From NCBI GenBank assembly GCA_005778405.1, contig SXOA01000065.1:1-64000 (forward strand): DNA of 64,000 bases, given 5' to 3'. Under the pieces are notes generated by a model. That model was not told the origin of the DNA, searched no databases, and was given only the letters and a program-made list of their open reading frames with translations. Positions 56,693 to 64,000 of the stretch are shown piece after piece (the first letter of the stretch is position 1; the number at the start of each line of letters is the position of its first letter). The stretch is from Planctomycetaceae bacterium (lineage in GTDB: Bacteria; Planctomycetota; Planctomycetia; Pirellulales; Pirellulaceae). Both the position numbers and the translations under genes were made by a program.

Positions 56693-58417
56693 ATGCCAGA
56701 GCAAATTCCAGCCCCTGCGAAGCCCCTGATTTGGGCGGCGACAGGGGACGTAAATGCCTTCTTTGGCTTGATGTTAGATAACATCGCCGATTTGCTGCTC
56801 ATGGTCAGCTTGCTGACGGCGGTTTTTGCATTTCCTACAGACGTAGCCATCCGTTACATGATTCCCGGGACGGCCATCGGGGTCATGGTGGGGGATTTGC
56901 TGTTCTTTTGGTTCGCCTTGCAGCTAGCGAAAAAGACCGGCCGCAGCGATGTGACCGCCATGCCGTTGGGACTGGATACGCCCAGCACCTTCGGCATGGT
57001 CTTTTTCGTGCTCGGCCCAGCATTTAATGCCGCGCTGAAGCACACGGACCTCTATCCGGATGCTCATGCGGCTGCCATCCATACGTGGCACATCGGAATT
57101 TGTTCCATTTTCATCAGCGGTTTGTTCAAGCTGGCGTGCTCTGTCGGTTCGGGCTGGGTGCGGCGGCTCTTTCCGCGGGCAGGACTGCTGGGCTCGCTGA
57201 CGGCAGTGGCCCTGGTGCTAATCAGCTTTCTGCCGCTGCTGGAAATGCTGCAACTGCCGCTGATTGGCCTGGTAGCACTGGCGATCATTCTGACCACGCT
57301 CATCGCCCGCGTGCCGCTGCCGTTCAAGATTCCCGGCGCGCTCGGCTCGCTGCTCATTGCTGGTGGACTGTATTACCTGATGCGTTATCTGGAGAGCGCG
57401 AATGTCTTGCCGCCGGCGCTCGTGCTCCCGCCCAGTCACGCGGAAATTGATCCGCAGCAGGCCCTGTTTCCCTATGAGTACTGGAGCGCGTTCCGCTTCC
57501 AGTGGATCTCCGCGATGAACGACACGCTCAAGTATCTGCCCATCGTGATTCCCTTCGCGCTGGGAACGGTCGTCGGCGGCATCGACTGCACCGAAAGCGC
57601 CGCAGCCGCGGGGGACGATTACGATACGTCCACCGTGATTGGGATTGAGGCCATCGCCACGATCGTCGCCAGCCTGTTTGGCGGCGTGATTCAAACGACC
57701 CCGTACATCGGGCATCCCGCCTACAAAGCGATGGGCGGACGAGCCGCTTACACGCTGGCAACCGCGCTGTTCATCGGCTCGGCGGGGCTGATTGGCTATT
57801 TCGGCTACCTCTACGTCTACATTCCCAAGCCGACGGTCTTTCCCATTCTCATCTTCGTTGGCCTGGAGATTACCGCTCAGAGTTTTTACGCCACGCCCAA
57901 GCGGCATTATCCGGCCGTTGCGCTGGCTTGCGTTCCGGCGCTGGCGGCTCTGGCAATGATTTATGTCGATAAGATGCTGCCTCTGGGAGCCCAAATCGTT
58001 GGCACGCCGATGGAAGGTGAAGTGGGAACGCTTCGCATCCTAGCCAATGGCTTCATCGTCACCAGCCTCCTCTGGTCGTCGGGGCTCGCCGCGCTGCTTG
58101 ATCGCAAGCTATTCTGGGGGGCGGCGTTTTTTTTGACTGCCGCACTTTGTACCGCGTTTGGCATCGTTCATTCCCCCGCGCCGGGGAGCCCTTTGTTTCT
58201 ACCATGGGAGGCGGGGGACATAACCGAAAAGATGCAGCCGCTGTTTGGCTTTTTTCCGAGCGCCCATTTCCAGACCGTCATTCCCTATGTCTCCGGCTAT
58301 TTGGCGGTGGCGGTGCTGCTCATTCTTTGGGGCGGATACGACCGGCTGGCTGGCGGAAAACTGCTGCCGAAAACGAAGCCGGAGGTGGAGGACGAAGACG
58401 AAGAGCAGGAGGAATAG
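56693..58417 (+). CDS. NCS2-like multi-pass permease
   Basis: 574 residues with about 13 membrane helices. Resembles xanthine/uracil (NCS2/AzgA-like) permeases: early G-D-V-N-A-F-F-G-L-M-L-D-N-I-A-D, D-V-T-A-M-P-L-G-L-D-T-P, and I-Q-T-T-P-Y-I-G-H-P-A-Y-K-A-M-G-G-R. It ends in an acidic tail (E-D-E-D-E-E-Q-E-E). Substrate unknown; nucleobase or related solute is a guess. ATG 56693 preferred to 56639. Followed after two bases by a methyltransferase gene, suggesting co-transcription. Confidence 0.78.
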   Translation: MPEQIPAPAKPLIWAATGDVNAFFGLMLDNIADLLLMVSLLTAVFAFPTDVAIRYMIPGTAIGVMVGDLLFFWFALQLAKKTGRSDVTAMPLGLDTPSTFGMVFFVLGPAFNAALKHTDLYPDAHAAAIHTWHIGICSIFISGLFKLACSVGSGWVRRLFPRAGLLGSLTAVALVLISFLPLLEMLQLPLIGLVALAIILTTLIARVPLPFKIPGALGSLLIAGGLYYLMRYLESANVLPPALVLPPSHAEIDPQQALFPYEYWSAFRFQWISAMNDTLKYLPIVIPFALGTVVGGIDCTESAAAAGDDYDTSTVIGIEAIATIVASLFGGVIQTTPYIGHPAYKAMGGRAAYTLATALFIGSAGLIGYFGYLYVYIPKPTVFPILIFVGLEITAQSFYATPKRHYPAVALACVPALAALAMIYVDKMLPLGAQIVGTPMEGEVGTLRILANGFIVTSLLWSSGLAALLDRKLFWGAAFFLTAALCTAFGIVHSPAPGSPLFLPWEAGDITEKMQPLFGFFPSAHFQTVIPYVSGYLAVAVLLILWGGYDRLAGGKLLPKTKPEVEDEDEEQEE

Positions 58418-58419
58418 CG

Positions 58420-59088
58420 ATGCCTCTTTCCCGCGTACTCGAAGTCGAGGTGATGGACACCGCCTCCGAAGCGGCCGACTACAATTCGATGGACCATTCG
58501 GCGGTGAATAGGCTGTTCGCGGAGAATCTGCTGGCGACCGGTGTTTTCGGCGACAGAGAGCTCAGCATCCTCGACCTGGGGACCGGCACTGCTCTCATTC
58601 CCATCGAAGTTTGTCGCCGCACCGGCCGATGCCGCGTCCTGGCAGTTGATCTGGCGGCTCACATGCTGGAGTTGGCCCGGCAAAACGTGACCGCGGCTGG
58701 ACTTGCCAGTCGCATCCGGCTGGAAAAAATTGACGCCAAGGCGCTGCCGTTTGTGGATGGCCGGTTCGACGTCGTCATGTCCAACAGCATCATTCACCAC
58801 ATCCCCGAGCCGATCCGCGCACTTCAGGAAGCCGTGCGAGTCACAAAGACCGGCGGACTCCTTTTCATCCGCGATCTGCTACGGCCGAACGATGAACAGA
58901 CACTGGCGCAGCTTGTGGAGACTTACGCCGGCAGTGAAAACGCTCACTCCCGGCAAATGTTCGACGACTCGCTGCATGCCGCGCTGTCGCTCGGCGAAAT
59001 CCGCGGCCTCGTCACCGAGCTCGGCTTTCCCGCCGATTCGGTCCAGCCGACGAGCGACCGCCACTGGACCTGGGTGGGAAGAAAGTAG
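58420..59088 (+). CDS. Class I SAM-dependent methyltransferase
   Basis: 222 residues. AGGAGG eight bases before ATG 58420. Motif I I-L-D-L-G-T-G-T-A at 50-58, A-V-D-L-A near 74, D-V-V-M-S-N-S-I-I-H-H-I near 120 and the post-motif R-V-T-K-T-G-G-L-L-F-I. UbiE/Methyltransf_25-like; the substrate cannot be inferred. Short intergenic distance to the permease suggests an operon. Confidence 0.88.
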   Translation: MPLSRVLEVEVMDTASEAADYNSMDHSAVNRLFAENLLATGVFGDRELSILDLGTGTALIPIEVCRRTGRCRVLAVDLAAHMLELARQNVTAAGLASRIRLEKIDAKALPFVDGRFDVVMSNSIIHHIPEPIRALQEAVRVTKTGGLLFIRDLLRPNDEQTLAQLVETYAGSENAHSRQMFDDSLHAALSLGEIRGLVTELGFPADSVQPTSDRHWTWVGRK

Positions 59089-59112
59089 ACCGCGACTCCG
59101 TCGTCGCCTACC

Positions 59113-59910
59113 TTATAGCCCCAGCACGTCATACATGCTGTAGAGCCCAGGCTTTTTTCCAGCGATGAATTTGGCCGCGGCCAGAGCACCCATCGCGTAG
59201 CAGTCGCGATTGCCGGCTTTGACGGAGACCTCCAGCGTTTCCCCCAGCAGGCCGAAAATAATGGTGTGCTCGCCGGGGTTATCGCCGGTGCGGACGGCGT
59301 GATAGCCGATCTCGTGCGGGGGTCGTTTGCCGACGATTCCTTCGCGGCCGTGCGTGTGCAGCGTTTGTCCCATCACGCCGGAGATGATCTCGCCGAACTT
59401 GAGGGCGGTGCCACTGGGGGAGTCTTCCTTCATCCGGTGATGCCGCTCGATGATTTCCACATCCACGCCGCCGCCGTTGCCCTTGAGCGCGGCCCCGGCA
59501 GTGGCGACGAGTTTCATCGCGAGGTTTACCGTCAGGCTCATACTGGGGGACCAGACAATGGGGATATGGACCGATGCTTCCGAAACTTGCTCCTTCTGGC
59601 GTTCGTTCAGGCCGGTCGTCGCCATCACCAGCGGCGTTTTGTGCTGTACGCAGATGCCGAGAATCCGCTCGGCAGCTTCGGGAATGGAAAAATCGATGAG
59701 GGCGTCGGCCTTCACATTCAGATGCGCCGCCAGCGGCACATGCAGCTCCATGATGCCGCAAGCCAGGCCAGCGTCCTTGCCAAGCTCCGGATGCTGCTCA
59801 TGCTCGAGAGCCGCGACGACTTTCAATTGATGGTCGGTGCTGGCCAGCGCGATCAGCCGTTTGCCCATGCGACCGGCGGCACCGTGAATGGCGATGGAGG
59901 TGACACTCAT
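59113..59910 (-). CDS. dapB: 4-hydroxy-tetrahydrodipicolinate reductase
   Basis: 265 residues. NAD(P)H-dependent step of diaminopimelate/lysine synthesis. Nucleotide motif I-H-G-A-A-G-R-M-G at 8-16, substrate motif E-R-H-H-R-M-K-E-D-S-P-S-G-T-A at 155-169 with catalytic His and Lys, and T-T-G near 98. Terminates 24 bp after the convergent methyltransferase gene. In many planctomycetes, lysine synthesis uses the aminotransferase (dapL) variant; that gene is not in view. Confidence 0.93.
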   Translation of the reverse strand: MSVTSIAIHGAAGRMGKRLIALASTDHQLKVVAALEHEQHPELGKDAGLACGIMELHVPLAAHLNVKADALIDFSIPEAAERILGICVQHKTPLVMATTGLNERQKEQVSEASVHIPIVWSPSMSLTVNLAMKLVATAGAALKGNGGGVDVEIIERHHRMKEDSPSGTALKFGEIISGVMGQTLHTHGREGIVGKRPPHEIGYHAVRTGDNPGEHTIIFGLLGETLEVSVKAGNRDCYAMGALAAAKFIAGKKPGLYSMYDVLGL

Positions 59911-59929
59911 GAACAGCAGGCGGAAGAGT

Positions 59930-59959
59930 TTTGAACAGAAGGGAACGGAGGTAACGAAG
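59930..59959 (+). repeat. GAACAGAAGG repeat, copy downstream of the GxxExxY gene
   Basis: TTTGAACAGAAGGGAACGGAGG-type 30-mer in plus orientation, about 24 bases beyond the stop of the GxxExxY gene. Direct repeat of 60438-60467, with a few substitutions. Confidence 0.85.
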
Positions 59960-59982
59960 GAAGGCAGAGGAGAGGGTTGAGG

Positions 59983-60402
59983 TTAGAACTCCTGTGGGTC
60001 TATGAGATTGGCACCAGGGATAATCAACCTTTTCACCCCGTCCACTAGTTTCGGCACATGGAAATTGATCATGAGGCCGAGCGGCAGATCCAGGAGTTTA
60101 AGGTAAGAGATGGCTGCCGCGATGTGAACGGGCAGTACGTGTTCGACCGCCTTGATTTCGATCAAAAGGCAATCTTCGACCAGGATATCAAACCTTAGAT
60201 TCTCCTCAAAAACCACGTCCTTGTAGCGGATCTGCACGATTTTCTGTTTTACGGAGTTGAGATCCCGAAGTTTGAGCTCGTGAATCAGGCACCGCTCGTA
60301 AATGCTCTCCAATAGCCCCGGCCCGAGGATGCGATGCACCTCAATTGCCGCACCGATGACAATTGAAGTGAGTTGGTCTGCACGGGCGTAAAGAGGATGC
60401 AT
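59983..60402 (-). CDS. GxxExxY protein (PD-(D/E)XK nuclease-like)
   Basis: 139 residues. The family-naming motif is G-P-G-L-L-E-S-I-Y at 27-35. The nuclease-like core is F-D-I-L-V-E-D near 71-77, then I-E-I-K-A-V at 81-86, giving D...E-x-K as in PD-(D/E)XK enzymes. The end L-P-L-G-L-M-I-N-F near 106 is also typical. These short proteins occur in many copies in environmental bacteria including planctomycetes and have no established function. Here the gene is bracketed by the GAACAGAAGG repeat, with a hairpin pair just upstream of its start; the surrounding housekeeping genes (dapB, thrC) are unrelated. Confidence 0.9.
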   Translation of the reverse strand: MHPLYARADQLTSIVIGAAIEVHRILGPGLLESIYERCLIHELKLRDLNSVKQKIVQIRYKDVVFEENLRFDILVEDCLLIEIKAVEHVLPVHIAAAISYLKLLDLPLGLMINFHVPKLVDGVKRLIIPGANLIDPQEF

Positions 60403-60437
60403 GAAAACCTCCGTCGAAAAAAACGAAATAAGAGGAA

Positions 60438-60545
60438 TTTGAACAGAAGGAAACGAAGGTAACGAAGAAAGGCAAAGGGAGAATTAATCGATCGACCTTC
60501 CCATTCCTCCCCCCTTCGTTCCCTTTGTTGCCTTCTGTTCAAAAT
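60438..60545. repeat. Inverted pair of GAACAGAAGG repeats upstream of the GxxExxY gene
   Basis: Arms 60438-60467 (plus orientation) and 60516-60545 (inverted) can pair across a 48-nt loop, the same architecture as 15373-15497. The hairpin lies 5' of the GxxExxY start (60402) and ends 19 bases before the thrC stop. Confidence 0.88.
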
Positions 60546-60563
60546 TCTTCGCCTTTTGTCCCA

Positions 60564-61964
60564 TCAACTATAGAGATTGATGGCCTTCACGATTTCCCCC
60601 AGATCATTCGGCACAGCCACTGCCCGGTTGGCGAACGAGGCCCGCCGCACGCCGCGGCTGCCGAGGACTTTGTTGAATTGTTCCTGGTCGGTGGTGTGGT
60701 AAGCGACTGTGGCAGTGGGATCTTTCAACTGATGGCCGGTGAGGATGCAAACGACCCGCTCATCGGCGGAAATCACCCCTTGATCCCGCAGCAGCCGCGC
60801 CCCCGCGACGCTGGCCGCGCTGGCCGGTTCGCAGCCGATGCCGCCGGCACCGACTTTGGCCTTAGCATCGAGGATTTCCTGATCGCTCACCTGGCGGACC
60901 ACTCCCTGCAGGTCGTCGAGGGCCCGCAAACATTTCCGCAGATTGACGGGGCGGTTGATCTCGATCGCGCTGGCGATAGTGTTCGCCTTGCGGCCGAGCT
61001 GGTCAAGTTCTTTGAAGTAGTGGTCGGCGATGCTCATGTTCGCCTGGCCGCCGTTCCAGCGCAGTCCGCGGCGCTCGTAGAGTTCATAGAGCGTGTCGGC
61101 TCCTGAGGCGTTGATCACCGCCAAGCGGGGAACACGATCGACTAGGCCGAGGGCTTTGAGTTCCGCGAAAGCTTTGCCAAAGGCGCTGCTGTTTCCCAGG
61201 TTGCCGCCGGGAACGACGATCCAGTCCGGTACTTCCCAGCGGAGGGCTTCCAGCACGCGGAACATGATGGTCTTTTGCCCCTCCAATCGGAATGGGTTGA
61301 CGCTGTTGACGAGGTAAATGCCCAGGTCGCGAGAGACCTCCTGCACGCGGGCCATGGCGTCGTCGAAATCACCGGCGATTTGAATGGTCAAGGCTCCGTA
61401 GTCGAGAGCCTGCGAGAGCTTGCCGTAGGAGATTTTCCCCGACCCGATGAAGATGACTCCCTTGATCGTCCGCACCGACGCGCAGTACATGGCGAGCGAC
61501 GCGCTGGTGTTGCCTGTCGATGCACAGGCCGCGCGTTTGGCCCCCGTTGCTCTCGCATGGGTGAATGCCGCCGACATGCCGTTGTCTTTGAAGCTGCCGG
61601 AAGGGTTCATCCCCTCGTGCTGCAAGTAGAGCCGTCCCGGTTTCATGCCGACGAACGAGCCGATGCTGTCCGACTGATGCAGAATCGTTTGTCCCTCGCC
61701 GACCGTGACCACGCTCTCGGGCTTGGCGAACGGAAGCAGTTCGTGAAAGCGCCAGACGCCGCTGAAACGGAGCGGCTCATGGCGGCGGGACCAGGTTTCC
61801 TCAAACCAGCGAAGGCTCTTGGGAACGGCTCCCCGGTTCCAGTCGTACAGCACGTCCAGCAAATCCCCGCACTGGGGGCACGCCACCCGCACCTCCTCCA
61901 CGCCGCAGGTGTAGCCGCAAGCTGGGCTGATGCAGCGCTGGAAGGCAAAATCGGAGAGGGGCAC
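60564..61964 (-). CDS. thrC: Threonine synthase
   Basis: 466-residue PLP enzyme converting O-phosphohomoserine to threonine. The N-terminus carries a zinc-ribbon-like patch (C11, C16, C20, C29, C32), found in class II threonine synthases of several phyla. PLP lysine in [10 protein letters not shown] at Lys126, then S-T-G-N-T-S-A-S near 148 and P-G-G-N-L-G-N-S-S near 250 (phosphate-binding loop). Neighbouring dapB belongs to the same aspartate family, but a GxxExxY unit lies between them. Confidence 0.92.
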   Translation of the reverse strand: MPLSDFAFQRCISPACGYTCGVEEVRVACPQCGDLLDVLYDWNRGAVPKSLRWFEETWSRRHEPLRFSGVWRFHELLPFAKPESVVTVGEGQTILHQSDSIGSFVGMKPGRLYLQHEGMNPSGSFKDNGMSAAFTHARATGAKRAACASTGNTSASLAMYCASVRTIKGVIFIGSGKISYGKLSQALDYGALTIQIAGDFDDAMARVQEVSRDLGIYLVNSVNPFRLEGQKTIMFRVLEALRWEVPDWIVVPGGNLGNSSAFGKAFAELKALGLVDRVPRLAVINASGADTLYELYERRGLRWNGGQANMSIADHYFKELDQLGRKANTIASAIEINRPVNLRKCLRALDDLQGVVRQVSDQEILDAKAKVGAGGIGCEPASAASVAGARLLRDQGVISADERVVCILTGHQLKDPTATVAYHTTDQEQFNKVLGSRGVRRASFANRAVAVPNDLGEIVKAINLYS

Positions 61965-62057
61965 GGCTGGAAAGGCTTACGGGGAAAGAAGTTGTTGCAA
62001 GCAATAGAGTCAGTCTAGGGGAGGGGCTGAAAACGAGCAAGGCGAACGAAGAAAGCC

Positions 62058-63395
62058 TTACCGCAGCGATTCCAGCGGCCGCAGCCGCATGGCGAGCAGC
62101 GAGGGGATAAGCCCGCCGAGCAAGCCCATCAGCAGCGCGACGAGCAGGCCGATGCTGATGGTGTCGCCGCTGACGAGGAGCTCGAGCACGACGTTCTTGC
62201 TGGAGCCTTGTCCGCCGCTGACAACGCTGGTGGCTTTCGTGCCGTGGACCAGGCAACCGAACACGCAGCCGAGCGTCCCCCCGAAGAGCGCCAGCACCAG
62301 TGATTCGAGCAGGAAGGTGTAAAGCACCTCCAGCCGACTAAAGCCGAGGATGCGGAGAACGCCGATATCTTTGCTCCGCTGGCTGACGGCGGCGAACATC
62401 GTGTTCATCACGCCAAAGACGCCGCCGATGGAGAGAATTGCAGTGATGATGATGGTCGCGCCGAGAAACTGCTTGTTCGTCTGGGCCAGGCTCTCGAAAT
62501 ACTCCGTTTCGGTGTAAGCCTGCAAAGCGGAGTCCTTGTAGTCCTTGTTGAAGAATTCCTTGACCTTCTTTGCCTCCTCAGGCCCCGCAGTGCGGACGAC
62601 AACGGTCGAGTAGTTCTCCTCGCCAAAGGACTTGCCGATGCGAGCCCGCTTGGCCCAAATCTCACTGTCGAAAACGGAGCCGGTCGATTTGATTACGCCG
62701 ACAATGGCCAGCCGCTCCTCGCCGAGCAGGAAGCTGTCGCCGACGTCCAGGCGCAGCTTGTTCTTGGCGCTCGCCAGAACTTCCTTCGTTCGATCGCGGC
62801 CAAACTCGCGGGCGATCCCTTCGCCGACGACCGCCTGCACCAGGTTCTGGCCGCCGGCCGCGCCCGCGATAACTCCTTCGCGGCTGAACCAATTACCGGA
62901 GAGGAGCGTGAGGCCGTGAACGCGGGCGCTCATCTCCGGGTCATCGACACCGCGGACTTGCACAATCCGCCGCCGCGGACGGCCCGGGGCTGGGTTCTCC
63001 ACCAGTTGGTTGCAGGAGATATATGTCTCGCGGCTGGCGAGGGGCAGGTTGCTCGCCTCGTCGCGCAGAATGCCCGGCTGCAACTCGATCTGCCCCACAT
63101 CCGCAAAGCCGAGGTTGCTGAAGGCCTCATCGGTCGCCCCTTCAGACATCAGCATCACGTTACCCGGCTGGCCGCTCTGCTCGGTCAGACGGAACATGCC
63201 GTTGACGAAGGCCAGCATTCCGGTCATCAGGGCGATGACCAGTGTGAAGGCCAGGCCGGTCATCAGCGTCGTCCGCCAGCGGACCGAGAGATTCCGCACG
63301 TTGTAGCGCACGGGAACTCGGCCAACGATGACGAGTAGCACCACCAGCGACATGCCGATGAGTAGCGGAATCAGGTTGGTGTAGGAAACGGACAT
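62058..63395 (-). CDS. ABC transporter permease (FtsX/MacB type)
   Basis: 445-residue permease. N-terminal helix (L-L-I-G-M-S-L-V-V-L-L-V-I-V), second helix with T-G-L-A-F-T-L-V-I-A-L-M-T-G-M, a ~220-residue periplasmic domain (V-V-G-E-G-I-A-R-E-F-G), and the C-terminal FtsX domain (I-T-A-I-L-S-I-G-G-V-F-G-V-M-N-T-M; D-I-G-V-L-R-I-L-G-F-S; L-L-E-S-L-V-L-A-L-F-G-G). Likely part of a lipoprotein- or macrolide-exporter-like complex with the next gene; the ATPase is outside this window. A palindromic repeat lies directly before its ATG. Confidence 0.9.
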   Translation of the reverse strand: MSVSYTNLIPLLIGMSLVVLLVIVGRVPVRYNVRNLSVRWRTTLMTGLAFTLVIALMTGMLAFVNGMFRLTEQSGQPGNVMLMSEGATDEAFSNLGFADVGQIELQPGILRDEASNLPLASRETYISCNQLVENPAPGRPRRRIVQVRGVDDPEMSARVHGLTLLSGNWFSREGVIAGAAGGQNLVQAVVGEGIAREFGRDRTKEVLASAKNKLRLDVGDSFLLGEERLAIVGVIKSTGSVFDSEIWAKRARIGKSFGEENYSTVVVRTAGPEEAKKVKEFFNKDYKDSALQAYTETEYFESLAQTNKQFLGATIIITAILSIGGVFGVMNTMFAAVSQRSKDIGVLRILGFSRLEVLYTFLLESLVLALFGGTLGCVFGCLVHGTKATSVVSGGQGSSKNVVLELLVSGDTISIGLLVALLMGLLGGLIPSLLAMRLRPLESLR

Positions 63396-63399
63396 GGAC

Positions 63400-63448
63400 G
63401 TAGGGCAGGCTGTGCCTGCCGATCGGAGTCAGGCACAGCCTGACCTAC
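63400..63448. repeat. GTAGG(G/T)CAGGCTGTGCCTG palindrome between two permease genes
   Basis: Arms 63400-63420 and 63428-63448 are inverted with two mismatches. The 3' arm (minus strand) ends five bases before the ATG of the downstream permease and the 5' arm touches the TAG of the upstream one, so the hairpin fills the entire gap and covers the place where a ribosome-binding site would be. Confidence 0.85.
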
Positions 63449-64000
63449 TAGGCCACTTTGGCAAATACTTCGGACACTTTCACGCGGCACGCCTGCCAGG
63501 CCGGACTGATGCTGCCGAGGATAGCAGCCGCTCCGCCGACGGCTGGTCCCCACCACCACGCGGCGAGTGGAATATCGAACTTGGGGAAAAAGGCGATTGG
63601 AAAATCGATGCCACCAAAGATTAGGTTCACGACACAATAGGTTCCCCCCGAGCTCAGCAATCCCGATCCCACGCCGAGGAACAGCGATTCGCCCACCACC
63701 AGGATCACAATCTGGTAAGGCCGAAAGCCGAGAACCTTCATCACCGCCAGCTCCATCCGCCGTTCGCGGACGCTGATGCTGATGGCGTTGGCGATGATGA
63801 GCGAGAGTGAAATCAAGGCCGAAGGTCCGAGGATCCACCGCATGCCCCAAAAAATATCGCGAAATCCTTCGAGAAACGCCGCAATGGCATTCGACGAGAC
63901 TTCGCACTTCACGGGAGGCGTACGGTAGTCGGACGAGGTCTCAATCTGCTCGGCGACCTTGGCGTAGGCTTCTGGGTTTTCGACCTTCAGCCAAACCAGG
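63448..64000 (-). CDS. ABC transporter permease (FtsX type), N-terminus off the right edge
   Basis: C-terminal 183 residues of an FtsX/MacB-like permease. Part of the periplasmic domain (V-E-N-P-E-A-Y-A-K-V-A-E-Q-I-E), then an FtsX core: W-I-L-G-P-S-A-L-I-S-L-S-L-I-I-A-N-A-I, R-R-M-E-L-A-V-M-K-V-L-G-F-R and E-S-L-F-L-G-V-G-S-G. The frame is open to the window edge, so the gene is partial. Pairs with the permease at 62058-63395; two unequal permeases in tandem are common for such exporters. Confidence 0.9.
   Translation of the reverse strand, partial: LVWLKVENPEAYAKVAEQIETSSDYRTPPVKCEVSSNAIAAFLEGFRDIFWGMRWILGPSALISLSLIIANAISISVRERRMELAVMKVLGFRPYQIVILVVGESLFLGVGSGLLSSGGTYCVVNLIFGGIDFPIAFFPKFDIPLAAWWWGPAVGGAAAILGSISPAWQACRVKVSEVFAKVA

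Noticed and set aside
1-64000. CRISPR array, rRNA or tRNA genes, prophage, replication origin
   Set aside because: No regularly spaced repeats, no conserved rRNA or tRNA stretches, no phage structural genes, no dnaA-box cluster or marker genes were seen.

Overview
This 64 kb window reads as a chromosomal segment of a planctomycete (phylum Planctomycetota, probably Pirellulales or a close relative). The evidence is family content. There are two secreted PSD1-type cytochrome proteins (DUF1549/DUF1553), two Tat-exported DUF1501 proteins, a large PVC-type c-cytochrome glucose-dehydrogenase-like protein, a formylglycine sulfatase, DUF1080, PmoA/DUF6807, Gfo/Idh/MocA dehydrogenases, PQQ-like beta-propellers and an anti-sigma factor fused to a DUF1559-like domain. 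Base composition is GC-rich. Genes lie on both strands in short, tightly packed runs with ATGA/GTGA/TAATG overlaps. I see no rRNA, tRNA, CRISPR array, prophage or intact IS.

Layout. 1-7.4 kb (minus): saccharide-degradation cluster with a left-truncated PSD1 protein, a DUF6962-like membrane protein coupled to a GH88 hydrolase, DUF1501, tadA, a gene broken by two amber codons, and PmoA. 7.8-13.7 kb: GT2-TPR glycosyltransferase, a membrane protein followed by a TPR gene bracketed by a 40-bp direct repeat, a PIN toxin-antitoxin pair, and ilvB. 14-20 kb: fluoride channel crcB, HpcH/HpaI aldolase, a two-gene Gfo/Idh/MocA operon, a DUF1080 gene with a premature stop, an FHA protein and an atypical SDR. 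20.4-28.3 kb: small secreted proteins, porin, PQQ propeller, sulfatase and a transglutaminase-like protein. 28.3-33.2 kb: DUF2752, a large TPR protein, TM2 protein and a tandem lipoprotein pair. 33.2-43 kb: recQ, PVC cytochrome, epmA, second PSD1. 43-48.8 kb: HAD phosphatase, DUF1501, sugar epimerase and PQQ/EF-hand protein. 48.9-64 kb is mostly housekeeping: ksgA, lipase, aspC, inositol-phosphate synthase, apbE, an ECF sigma/anti-sigma pair, NCS2-like permease, methyltransferase, dapB, a GxxExxY gene with repeats, thrC and two FtsX-type permeases.

How the genes fit together. The PSD1, DUF1501, GH88, sulfatase, DUF1080, epimerase and Gfo/Idh/MocA genes fit the planctomycete programme for taking apart sulfated and uronic-acid polysaccharides in the periplasm. 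ilvB, aspC, dapB and thrC supply branched-chain and aspartate-family amino acids, but are scattered rather than in one operon.

Most unusual features: (1) a repeat-bracketed GxxExxY nuclease-like gene whose ~30-nt repeats also occur as a gene-free hairpin 44 kb away; (2) several families of palindromic repeats that lie not only between genes but inside reading frames (PSD1, DUF2752, recQ, epmA); (3) a TPR gene inserted exactly behind another gene's stop codon with a 40-bp duplication; (4) an otherwise well-formed gene (6044-6454) interrupted by two TAG codons; (5) a DUF1080 gene whose conserved C-terminus continues in frame past a TAA.
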